NCBI GenBank assembly: GCA_038147395.1
Contig: JAYQTM010000001.1
Location: 1,736,001-1,800,000, forward strand
Length of the DNA stretch: 64,000 nt
Source of the DNA: Eutrophovita brisbanensis
GTDB taxonomy: Bacteria > Pseudomonadota > Gammaproteobacteria > Burkholderiales > Eutrophovitaceae
Direction: 5' to 3'
The position numbers and the translations under genes are program-made. This document shows positions 55,218-63,439 of this stretch, one piece after another. Below the pieces are notes generated by a model. The model was not told the DNA's origin and did not search any database. It was given only the letters and a program-made list of their open reading frames with translations. Numbering within the stretch: the first letter of the stretch is position 1; each line of letters opens with the position of its first letter.

Positions 55218-55591
55218 ATGACGAAATGTTTGAAAAAGGTTTAAAAATAAGAAAAGAAGTGTTGGGGGCTGAATACGTTGAAAAATCGTTGGCTAACGCG
55301 GACGATTTCACATCCCCAATGCAGCGCTTGGTGAGCGAGTATTGTTGGGGAGCGGTTTGGGGTAGAGAGGAATTGCCGAAAAAAACCAGAAGTATGTTGA
55401 ATATCGCGATGCTGGCAGTACTTAACAGACCAAATGAATTTAAGTTACATATCCGTGGCGCGCTCAGGAACGGGGTAACCAAAGAGGAAATCAGAGAGAT
55501 CCTGTTACAAGTCGCTATTTATGCTGGGGTTCCTGCCGCAATAGATTCGTTTAAGAACGCGAAAGAAATTCTTGAAAAAGAGTCAGCCTAA
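55214..55591 (+). CDS. 4-carboxymuconolactone decarboxylase-like protein (PcaC family)
   Basis: 125 residues from the ATG overlapping the previous stop; AGAGGAATC is its ribosome site. MQRLVSEYCWGAVWGREELP and TRSMLNIAMLAVLNRPNEFKLHIRGALRNGVTKEEIREI are very close to PcaC. It is the better PcaC match of two CMD-family genes in the window. PcaC decarboxylates a muconolactone in protocatechuate degradation, but no pcaB or pcaD is present here, so another beta-keto acid or lactone is likely. The lactonase-like gene follows by 14 bases. Confidence 0.84.
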   Translation: MNDEMFEKGLKIRKEVLGAEYVEKSLANADDFTSPMQRLVSEYCWGAVWGREELPKKTRSMLNIAMLAVLNRPNEFKLHIRGALRNGVTKEEIREILLQVAIYAGVPAAIDSFKNAKEILEKESA

Positions 55592-55605
55592 CAAACACTC
55601 TAACA

Positions 55606-56397
55606 ATGACTTACGAGATTTACGCGATCAAGTACGGCTCTCACGACCGTCAATCTAATGAAAATTTTATAGATGGAGATGATCATTCGTATCCGATGCC
55701 CATCGACTATTACGTATGGTTGATTCGCAATGCAACTCGTACCGTTTTAGTGGACACGGGTTTCGGTCCAGAGTCGGCACAAAAACGTGGTCGATTGATA
55801 CATAAGACTGTAGAGGAAGGTCTACGAGCGCTCGATGTGAAGACTGAGCATATAGAGCACGTCATCATCACTCATCTGCACTATGACCACGCCGGAAATA
55901 TCGATTTATTTAAGAATGCTGTGTTCCATCTCCAAGACTTGGAAATGGAATATGCAACCGGACGGGATATGTGCCACGAAAATATGCGTCGCGCGTATGA
56001 TGTCGATGATGTTGTACATATGGTTCGGAAGGTGTACCAGCAAAGAGTGATATTTCACAAGAACGAGGATGTAATCATCCCGGGAGTAAGCGTTTTTCAT
56101 GTAGGCGGCCATACCAAAGGACTGCAGTGTGTTCTGGTTGAGACCGCGAGGGGGAACGTTGTACTAGCTTCAGATGCCAGTCATTTCTACGCGAACATGG
56201 AGAGACGTAAAGCCTTCCCTATCGTGTACAACCTTGGTGACATGATGGAGGGATTCAATCAGATAGAGCGTAGGGCGACAACCAAACACCACATCATCCC
56301 AGGACATGACCCAAAGGTGCTTGAGATTTATAGCCCACCAGACCCGTCGCTAAAAGGTTGGATTGCACGTTTGGATTTAGAACCTCATAGTATCTAA
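55606..56397 (+). CDS. MBL-fold N-acyl homoserine lactonase-like hydrolase
   Basis: 263 residues. HVIITHLHYDHAGN is the HxHxDH di-metal motif. FHVGGHTKGLQCVL, LASDASHFYAN and HIIPGHDPKVLE supply the other ligands, the pattern of the AiiA group. It hydrolyses a lactone ring. Being last in an amidohydrolase/SDR/PcaC-like operon, it more likely opens a catabolic lactone than quenches quorum signals, though the latter is possible. Its end overlaps the convergent addA gene by four bases. Confidence 0.84.
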   Translation: MTYEIYAIKYGSHDRQSNENFIDGDDHSYPMPIDYYVWLIRNATRTVLVDTGFGPESAQKRGRLIHKTVEEGLRALDVKTEHIEHVIITHLHYDHAGNIDLFKNAVFHLQDLEMEYATGRDMCHENMRRAYDVDDVVHMVRKVYQQRVIFHKNEDVIIPGVSVFHVGGHTKGLQCVLVETARGNVVLASDASHFYANMERRKAFPIVYNLGDMMEGFNQIERRATTKHHIIPGHDPKVLEIYSPPDPSLKGWIARLDLEPHSI

Positions 56398-59300
56398 TGA
56401 AGCTCTATTAAAACCCCAGATCGAAGGATAATCCCCATACGCAGTTTTTCCGTCGCGTAAAGTTTCGACAAGTCGTTTTTATATCCCGAAAGTTGACGCG
56501 TGTAACCTAGTATTTTTTCGTCATCAAGTTCATCGCTGTCATCACGAGTGATCTTGTAGTCAAGTATCCACGACTCACTATCAAACTCTACAAACCGATC
56601 AACTCGCCTTACCTCTCCCTCCTCATTGAGATAGGCAAGCTCATTACTCGCTCTAATGAATTGAGAAGCGTCAAAGAAGCGAGTTAGTTGCTTGGAATGC
56701 AATATAGCGTTGCTCACGTCCCAAGCCTCATCAAAAATATCATCTCCAAATTTGACGAGCTGCCTGACCGCCACCCTGTCCCAACCTTGCGAGTCATTCG
56801 ATACTAATTCCAAGATTCTGTGTACCGCGATACCTAGGTCTACATTCGGATCCGAATGCGCCCCAATCCGCTCTCCAACTTGTTTCGGAAATTTGTGGTC
56901 TCTTAAAATAAACGGCTCAAGACTCTTTGATTGAGAGCTCTCATCCTCCACCGCTTGGTTGATAGGCAACTCAGTCGATACGTCATATTCCTCCAAAGCT
57001 ATCTGTATTCTTGAGTACCAAGAGACTGAGCTACTCTTGGAGCTCTCAACACCTGACGCATAAAAAGCTTGCTTTGCACGAGTCAACGCGACATACAAAA
57101 GATTCAAGTCCTCTCGTTCATCTAATGCTCTCTGTTTCTGAAGAAGATCAAGGACATTACCTGAATGATACTTTGACGACCCATACGTGACCATCGATCG
57201 GGGCGTATCCTCCCCGGGGATCCAATCAACCAAAATATCCCAAGATTTCTGATCGGCCCGAGCGTTACTATCGGCCAAGAAAACAATCGGGGACTCGAGG
57301 CCTTTTGCGCCGTGAATCGTCATGATACGAACGATATTTTCGTTATTGGTACCATCGCCTTCCGAAGGCCCAGCACCCTCCGTTTGGAGTAGCGTATCTA
57401 TGTGCCTCACAAATCGCTCAACCGAAGGATAGCGCCCCCCTGTCACGTCCAACGAATACTCTAAAAACGCATGCAAATTATCTTTAACTTGCCGCTTATA
57501 AATTGGTAAAGCTACGTCTTGATAACGGTTGACTAAATCATCCTGACGATAAATCAGATCCAAAAGATCATGAACAGGTAATACATCGGCTCGTTCCATC
57601 CAATGCTGTAGTCGCTCGAACGCCTCGGACAAACTCACAGAAGAAAACGTGTCACCGTCAGTTGATCGAGATCGCCAAAAGCCCCATATTGATCGTCCAT
57701 CCCGTTTCACGAGAACTGACAATTCACTGTCAGAGACAGAAAAAATTGGGGATTTGAGAACAGTAACTAACAAATAATCGTTATGCGGATTTAGAAAAAA
57801 TCTCAACAAATTGAGTAAATCAAGAACTTCTCTTTTCCGAAGCAAGAAACCTTTCCGCTCTCCGGCATATGGGATACGGCGTCTCTTGAGAGCATCTTCA
57901 TAATCTCCCAAATGGGTCCTGCGTCGAACTAATATCAAGATATCCGAGTAAGCAATTGGTCTATCTCGACCATTTTCCCTGACACATTTACCACCGACTA
58001 ACTCGGAGATCTTATCGGCGATCAATAATCCTTCACGGAAATATCTGTCATCAGTCACCTCCAAAAACGGCTCAACTAAGGGATTACGCCACCGTAAATT
58101 CTCCTCATGCTCTGATGCCCCTTTCTCAACCAGCCCAAGCAATCCAACCTCTGTCGGCAAATCACCCGCTGTGCTCCGATGCTCGACAAATCCCTCAAGA
58201 ACACCCGTGAAACACGAATTAATGAAGCCTGTTAATCCAGCTGTTGCTCTGTAACTCTGAGATTGATTCAAGTTGTGTCCGTGGGGCCGAGACATCACTA
58301 GCTTCTTGGCCACATCGAACAATCGTGGCTCCGCTCTTCGAAAACGATAAATTGATTGCTTTGGGTCTCCGACAAAAAATAATCGAACTGCACCACCTAT
58401 CTCATCAGATGCTTTGATCCACGACCTCAAGACAGACCACTGTATCGGGTTCGTATCCTGAAATTCATCAACCAAAATGTGGGAGTATCGAGTGTCTAAT
58501 CTTGAAAGCGTATGCGCGGCCTCCGTTTCGAGTGTGAGTAAATTTTTTACATTCCACTCTAAGTCGGAAAAATCCAGTAATTTATCGGCATGTTTTAGCG
58601 ATTGATATCGAGAGATCAACTGATTACCGATGATTTTGACCGCACAGTCCATCTGCACCGAGACCGTCTCGATGTATCCGTCATATACATCAATAACCAT
58701 CTCCGATAATTGATTCGCCACTTCGAGAAAACGTTTTTGGTCCTTGATGCCGAGTCTCTGCTCCATCGCTGCACTGGGCACTCTTTTTTTACCAAAGAGA
58801 CTCTTTAAGTGAGCCAGACACGCATCTAAGTCATCGGCCTCTCGAGTCTCCACAATCTTATTAACAAGACCTAATTCCCTCTTCAAACCATTCCGTTCAA
58901 CCAAAGGCTTCACTTGACCGAATGTTGTCCAAAACCGTGCCGAACGCAGCTCACTGAGTGGATCTATCGTCTTCAATTCATTCCACTGCCTAATGAATAA
59001 ATCTGATTGCGTATCCCAGGATCCACTCCACCAATCTAGACGACTGTTTATGTGCGTTTCTAAAATACTGTGTGTATTTGATAACTCGAATTTGAAATAC
59101 AAAAAACTCAGCACTTCATACTCAAGTGACTCTGCATCAACGTCCGCGAAATATTGATCCCATGCGTGCGTGCGTATAGTCGTTTCGTCCTCAATAAGTT
59201 CATACCCTCTTCCAGATTGAGAGGTCCAAGACGCCGACTGGAGGATTTGATGAAACCAACCATGAAAGGTATTGATGTTAATTCCCGGATCACTCGTGAG

Positions 59301-59621
59301 ATACTCGCCATAGAGCAATCGAGCTCTGGCCTCAAGCTGACTGGCATCGCGTCTCGAGATCCCTCTTGCGATAAGAAATTCACGCACCTCGCCATCGGAT
59401 GCCACGGATAAAAACCGTAACCATTCGATCAATCGTGACTTCATTTCTTGAGCAGCTTTCCGCGTGAATGTGATCGCCAGTATCTCTGACGCGTCCACAT
59501 CACTCAAAAGAAGCCTGACAATCCGAGACGCAAGCAGCCAAGTTTTACCAGAGCCAGCGCACGCATCGACCACGACGTCTCTCTTTGGATCAAGGACAAT
59601 GTTGAGCTCTTTATCCAACAT
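56394..59621 (-). CDS. addA: AddA-type helicase-nuclease subunit (UvrD/RecB family)
   Basis: 1075 residues. Walker A is ACAGSGKTWLL (20-30), motif II is ILVDEFQDTNPIQW, and later motifs include YRFRRAEPRLF, TIHGAKGLESPIVFLAD and LLYVALTRAKQAFYA. The C-terminus has RVDRFVEFDSESWILDYK, a PD-(D/E)xK nuclease with the Asp-Tyr-Lys core. With AddB it resects double-strand breaks for RecA. The start lies three bases after the addB C-terminal ORF stop. The symbol assumes the AddAB type rather than RecBCD. Confidence 0.86.
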   Translation of the reverse strand: MLDKELNIVLDPKRDVVVDACAGSGKTWLLASRIVRLLLSDVDASEILAITFTRKAAQEMKSRLIEWLRFLSVASDGEVREFLIARGISRRDASQLEARARLLYGEYLTSDPGININTFHGWFHQILQSASWTSQSGRGYELIEDETTIRTHAWDQYFADVDAESLEYEVLSFLYFKFELSNTHSILETHINSRLDWWSGSWDTQSDLFIRQWNELKTIDPLSELRSARFWTTFGQVKPLVERNGLKRELGLVNKIVETREADDLDACLAHLKSLFGKKRVPSAAMEQRLGIKDQKRFLEVANQLSEMVIDVYDGYIETVSVQMDCAVKIIGNQLISRYQSLKHADKLLDFSDLEWNVKNLLTLETEAAHTLSRLDTRYSHILVDEFQDTNPIQWSVLRSWIKASDEIGGAVRLFFVGDPKQSIYRFRRAEPRLFDVAKKLVMSRPHGHNLNQSQSYRATAGLTGFINSCFTGVLEGFVEHRSTAGDLPTEVGLLGLVEKGASEHEENLRWRNPLVEPFLEVTDDRYFREGLLIADKISELVGGKCVRENGRDRPIAYSDILILVRRRTHLGDYEDALKRRRIPYAGERKGFLLRKREVLDLLNLLRFFLNPHNDYLLVTVLKSPIFSVSDSELSVLVKRDGRSIWGFWRSRSTDGDTFSSVSLSEAFERLQHWMERADVLPVHDLLDLIYRQDDLVNRYQDVALPIYKRQVKDNLHAFLEYSLDVTGGRYPSVERFVRHIDTLLQTEGAGPSEGDGTNNENIVRIMTIHGAKGLESPIVFLADSNARADQKSWDILVDWIPGEDTPRSMVTYGSSKYHSGNVLDLLQKQRALDEREDLNLLYVALTRAKQAFYASGVESSKSSSVSWYSRIQIALEEYDVSTELPINQAVEDESSQSKSLEPFILRDHKFPKQVGERIGAHSDPNVDLGIAVHRILELVSNDSQGWDRVAVRQLVKFGDDIFDEAWDVSNAILHSKQLTRFFDASQFIRASNELAYLNEEGEVRRVDRFVEFDSESWILDYKITRDDSDELDDEKILGYTRQLSGYKNDLSKLYATEKLRMGIILRSGVLIELH

Positions 59622-59623
59622 GG

Positions 59624-60073
59624 CTACCAGCTAAACTCCTTACGACATATCGCTTTCACCTCACAAAACTTGCAAGCACTTTCGCTTCCATGCGCGCGCA
59701 GTGGGTGCCCTCCGCGAATTAACGCAACTGATCGATTAAGCCTTGACACGTGATTAGAAATTATCGACGTGAGTTCAACTTCACCCAAAGTAACAATATC
59801 AATCTCATCATTACCTACTGCAACAAACCCGGCATCATTGCAATCGGCTCCAACGAGTGATACGTAAGAAATTAGCTGCACGTTTTCATCAAATTGACGA
59901 TTGAAATTTTTGAGCTTGGCTGTACTCTGAGATTTAACATCCAAAACCATTTTGCGCCCCGCAGACTGCTCATCCACTCGATCAACTCGTCCATGGAATA
60001 AATACATGTCCCCCGATTCGTCAATCAGCTCTTGTTGATATTCGGATTCAATCTCCGCGATATGCCAACCCAT
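59624..60073 (-). CDS. addB: AddB nuclease domain, C-terminal fragment in a shifted frame
   Basis: 149 residues beginning mid-domain. The PD-(D/E)xK motif is at FHGRVDRVDEQ and MVLDVKSQS. The last three cysteines of the AddB-type Fe-S cluster lie in SACKFCEVKAICRKEF. The open frame continues backward without a stop to 60106, overlapping the end of the upstream ORF. The first cluster cysteine is in that upstream ORF. This fragment cannot fold as a separate enzyme in the usual way, so one base appears missing at 60097-60106. Confidence 0.82.
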   Translation of the reverse strand: MGWHIAEIESEYQQELIDESGDMYLFHGRVDRVDEQSAGRKMVLDVKSQSTAKLKNFNRQFDENVQLISYVSLVGADCNDAGFVAVGNDEIDIVTLGEVELTSIISNHVSRLNRSVALIRGGHPLRAHGSESACKFCEVKAICRKEFSW

Positions 60074-60096
60074 CGTCTCACGCTTTAATTGAGTAT

Positions 60097-62349
60097 CTAT
60101 GTATCTCTAGCTAGACGATGGAGCCTACGCCGCCAACCCAGTGACGCCACTCGATCACTGATGTGTTTATCAAGCTCCGAATCTGCGATACGACAAAATT
60201 CATTGATCAGTAGCGATCGGTCACATCCCGAGAAATTCTTGTAATTTTTATGAAGCTTCTCCACTACGGCGTGCAACACCGTGCCGTAGTCTCTTTTCGT
60301 TGCTCGAGCGCCGAATGTCTCTTGGTCACGAATTTTTAGTACATGTCGAAAATAGAATTGATACGGGCAGTGCATTAAACTTTGATAGCCACTGACGGAA
60401 ATATTCTGTATCTGCTCCCGATCGTCTACAAAGACTTCGGGAATAGTGCCCAAACCTGAGACATCACGTTCATCAAGGTAGTAATAATCATCTCCCATGA
60501 TCGAACTTGGCTGAGACAGCCGCTTTAAATCATCGTTGAATATCTTCATGTGTTGGAGAGACAACAATTCAAACCAAGGGCTTAATATATTTTCCTCTCC
60601 ACCCCGATTTGATAGCCAAGAAACTAAAACTTGATCAGTGGACAGCAACAAACCGATCAATTCTGTTTCATCTGAGATTTTCCGATCTTGCTTTGTTTTT
60701 AGATTCAATTCACTCCTAACTCCGTCTCCAAAGAATGAGTGTTCCTTTGACCAAATTGGGAAACTCTCGTCATCTACGCCTGCAAAAACGACTGCATCAA
60801 ATTGACGAAGCTGAGAGGATGCTAAGGAGGTAAAAATAACTGGGCTGGAGATCTCGGCGTCCCTAAAAGTTTGGGATTCGAGTTGAAATTTCATCCACTC
60901 TAACCAAGTAGAAAATGTGACGCGGTCTAAATTCGCAGATACGCCGCTACGCAATTGATCAAGAAGAGACAATAATTGTGCACCTGCCAAATCATTTTTG
61001 GCGAGATCATACAAACCGATGGTCACGAGCGAACGTCGTACTCTATTGATCCACTCAAAGTATGTGCACTCTGTTAAAGCATCGAACTCTTCGAACGACT
61101 CGACCAAATTTCTGTGAAAGCGAAGTGCGTCGGGCGCAACCTCTCTAATTGGGATGTTTCTGATATCAAAGTCAATCGCCTTATCGCGACCACTTTTCAC
61201 CACACTTTGAATCGTATTTTGAAAAAAAGCAGCACCCTTTAAACGACCAACCAGCGGCGCGCTCAAAAAGCTCAGCAAAAATTTTACATTCGCTTGATTC
61301 GAGAGCAACTCCAACCAGGACAAAAATACACTCGCTATCGCTGTTGTGGACATTTTCCAACCGAACTCATCCTGGACCAAGATATTGCTTCTCTCTAATA
61401 AGGCGCGAAGCCGTCTCGCCATCTTTCGGTCAAATACAATCACCCCTACATTTCGTTTCCCATCAGCCAACCAATTCGATATCGACTGCCGAATCGTCTC
61501 GGCTTGTAATTCGAAATTACTCGACGCGACCATCCTTATGCGATCGCTTAGAGCCGAAGCGCCGTCGTATCGAGTGAGATCTATTGCCTTACCGCTAGCG
61601 CTGTCTTTTTTGGACGGATTAAACGCGCTAAGAAGAAATTGGGCGGCGAAAGAACGGGTCGGAGAATGAGTGCCGACTCGATATACTTTAACTTTGTTCG
61701 CGACGGATAAGGCGTCGAGAAACTTCAACTCGATATCCGACATGTCTGAGTACTGAACAACGTAGATCAAATTGTCCTTACTCTGGGCAATTTGGCTTAA
61801 TCCATATTGATACGCATATCCAGCAGACGCAACTCCGTCTTTGAGTCCAGAATATGCAATCCAAACATCGCGAATCAAACGAGCTTCGAATCCTATCAAA
61901 CGCTCCAAATCTGTGAAAGATGCTCTCAAGTCCTTCGCGGTTCCACTGAGAGGATTGATGAGCCCTAAATCACGCGCAGAATCTAGTTCTTTGACCAGTT
62001 TGAAAATATCACGAGCAAGCTTTCTCAGATCGTTACCATCGAGAGATCGATAACGACTGATGAGTTGATAAACGTCTAACTCAAATTGAAAATCATCAAC
62101 GACTCGAAAGCTCTTTGGAACCTCAGCCGACCAAGACGCAAGCGTGACATATTTAGGTAGCAGAGTTGCCGAGCCGATCGCTTTAAATATGAGAGACGAG
62201 ATCTCTGACGCTGCATGTAAGGCCGGAAGAACGAACACCCGCTGCGAGTCTTTACCAGTATCAGCAAAAAAATCATAGGCGTATTGCGCGATGAGGTTTT
62301 GGCTCACCTCATGTGGCCACGTATTCAGGCACTCAGGACTAGTAGTCAT
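60097..62349 (-). CDS. addB: AddB (inactivated helicase-like) subunit, N-terminal fragment
   Basis: 750 residues. The helicase-like part lacks a clear Walker A, as is normal for AddB. RQFDAVVFAGVDDESFPIWS is the conserved middle motif. LMHCPYQFYFRHVLKIRDQE holds the first Fe-S cysteine and the start of the nuclease domain. It stops at TAG 60097-60099 after RRRLHRLARDT, just where the C-terminal frame begins. With the fragment at 59624-60073 the protein would be about 900 residues, normal for AddB-like repair proteins. Ferredoxin precedes it on the same strand. Confidence 0.82.
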   Translation of the reverse strand: MTTSPECLNTWPHEVSQNLIAQYAYDFFADTGKDSQRVFVLPALHAASEISSLIFKAIGSATLLPKYVTLASWSAEVPKSFRVVDDFQFELDVYQLISRYRSLDGNDLRKLARDIFKLVKELDSARDLGLINPLSGTAKDLRASFTDLERLIGFEARLIRDVWIAYSGLKDGVASAGYAYQYGLSQIAQSKDNLIYVVQYSDMSDIELKFLDALSVANKVKVYRVGTHSPTRSFAAQFLLSAFNPSKKDSASGKAIDLTRYDGASALSDRIRMVASSNFELQAETIRQSISNWLADGKRNVGVIVFDRKMARRLRALLERSNILVQDEFGWKMSTTAIASVFLSWLELLSNQANVKFLLSFLSAPLVGRLKGAAFFQNTIQSVVKSGRDKAIDFDIRNIPIREVAPDALRFHRNLVESFEEFDALTECTYFEWINRVRRSLVTIGLYDLAKNDLAGAQLLSLLDQLRSGVSANLDRVTFSTWLEWMKFQLESQTFRDAEISSPVIFTSLASSQLRQFDAVVFAGVDDESFPIWSKEHSFFGDGVRSELNLKTKQDRKISDETELIGLLLSTDQVLVSWLSNRGGEENILSPWFELLSLQHMKIFNDDLKRLSQPSSIMGDDYYYLDERDVSGLGTIPEVFVDDREQIQNISVSGYQSLMHCPYQFYFRHVLKIRDQETFGARATKRDYGTVLHAVVEKLHKNYKNFSGCDRSLLINEFCRIADSELDKHISDRVASLGWRRRLHRLARDT

Positions 62350-62373
62350 GACGCCTGTCTACCATCCAATCGA

Positions 62374-62697
62374 TTATCGCTCTAGCAGCTCTCGCTTATT
62401 TGGTTTGTTTTGCCAAGCTTCCGCATCCTCGGGGGCATCCTTTCTTTCCGTGATGCTAGGCCATCCTTTGGCTAATTCCGCATTCAATTCGATGAAATCC
62501 CTTTGATCCTCAGGCACGTCGTCTTCTGCATAAATGGCCTCCTCCGGACACTCAGCGACGCATAATGTGCAATCAATGCACTCATCGGGGTCGATCACAA
62601 GCATGTTGGGCCCTTCTCGAAAGCAGTCTACGGGACACACATCAACACAATCCGTCCATTTACATTTGATACAGGTTTCGACCACAACATAAGTCAT
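62374..62697 (-). CDS. fdxA: Seven-iron ferredoxin FdxA
   Basis: 107 residues. Cys9, Cys17 and Cys50 should hold a [3Fe-4S] cluster, and Cys21, Cys40, Cys43 and Cys46 a [4Fe-4S] cluster, as in Azotobacter ferredoxin I. Extra cysteines are at 12 and 25. MTYVVVETCIKCKWTDC and PDECIDCTLCVAEC are diagnostic. It carries electrons at low potential in the cytoplasm. It lies 25 bases before addB on the same strand. The head-to-head gap to trxA is 317 bases. Confidence 0.94.
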   Translation of the reverse strand: MTYVVVETCIKCKWTDCVDVCPVDCFREGPNMLVIDPDECIDCTLCVAECPEEAIYAEDDVPEDQRDFIELNAELAKGWPSITERKDAPEDAEAWQNKPNKRELLER

Positions 62698-63014
62698 TGA
62701 AATTCCTTAGATAATATTTTTACAGTTAAGCCAATATCGAAATTCTACCAAACGATCTTGAAAGAGAATTTATTCACATCGGTCAACGTATTCCTTGTGA
62801 CAAATTGTCGACAGTTTCATTTATCGACTTTATTTATTGAACATATCGATAAAAATTTGATCTATAATCCCGACAACAAGAGCGAAAGCCCTACACGACT
62901 TACACGTCGTAAGCTAAAGAAACTACGCAAACTATCCACCTTACCTTATTACTCCGACGACTCCTCGTCGAGAGACCCATTTAACAGTTCAACAAAATTT
63001 AGGATTGAATACTA
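62698..63014. promoter_or_regulatory. Divergent fdxA/trxA intergenic region with a probable leader
   Basis: This 317-base gap holds no convincing gene. A TATAAT at 62863-62868 is a good -10 candidate for trxA, with no clean -35 at standard spacing. The following 146 bases contain small hairpins: ACGAC/GTCGT near 62895-62911 and CGACGA/TCGTCG at 62955-62970. The plus-strand ORF in this gap is basic and low-complexity and is probably not translated. The region may be a structured trxA-rho leader. Confidence 0.4.
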
Positions 63015-63341
63015 ATGAGCGATAACATTCATCATATTTCTGACGACTCGTTTCAAGAGGAAGTTCTTGACTCTGAACTTCCGGTGTTGGTCGACTATTG
63101 GGCCGAGTGGTGTGGTCCATGTAAGATGATTGCACCAATCCTCGATGAGGTCGCGCAAGAGTACTCCGGAAAACTAAAAATCGCAAAGCTGAATATTGAC
63201 GACAACCAATTGACACCGCCGAAATTCGGCATCAGAGGCATTCCCACACTAATGTTATTCAAGGGCGGAAACGCTGAAGCAACCAAGGTTGGTGCGCTGT
63301 CCAAATCACAGTTGACAGCATTCATCGACAGCAACATTTAA
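63015..63341 (+). CDS. trxA: Thioredoxin
   Basis: 108 residues, standard size. The active site WAEWCGPCKMIAP has Cys33 and Cys36, and the cis-Pro loop is GIRGIPTLMLF. It is the general cytoplasmic disulfide reductant. It is followed 98 bases later by rho in the same direction, the classical gammaproteobacterial order. An inverted repeat (GGAGGTG 63362-63368 and CACCTCC 63401-63407) lies between the two. Confidence 0.95.
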   Translation: MSDNIHHISDDSFQEEVLDSELPVLVDYWAEWCGPCKMIAPILDEVAQEYSGKLKIAKLNIDDNQLTPPKFGIRGIPTLMLFKGGNAEATKVGALSKSQLTAFIDSNI

Positions 63342-63361
63342 CTAGCAATTAACCCCACTTC

Positions 63362-63407
63362 GGAGGTGCGTAAAAAGTCGACTTCCATGACTCTTACCGA
63401 CACCTCC
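63362..63407 (+). promoter_or_regulatory. Long-loop inverted repeat in the trxA-rho gap
   Basis: GGAGGTG at 63362-63368 pairs with CACCTCC at 63401-63407 around 32 bases, 33 bases before the rho start. The rho leader of E. coli is attenuated by Rho itself. This could be part of such a leader here, but the stem is short. Confidence 0.25.
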
Positions 63408-63439
63408 AACGGATTTACCAATTCAACCATCCTCCCCAT

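Noticed and set aside
55606..56397. Quorum-quenching function for the lactonase-like gene
   Set aside because: The fold and metal motif fit, but no LuxI/LuxR genes are near and the operon looks catabolic, so only the family is called.
62758..63015. Plus-strand 85-codon ORF ending at the trxA start
   Set aside because: Basic, repetitive composition, no ribosome site and no recognisable family; more likely the trxA leader.
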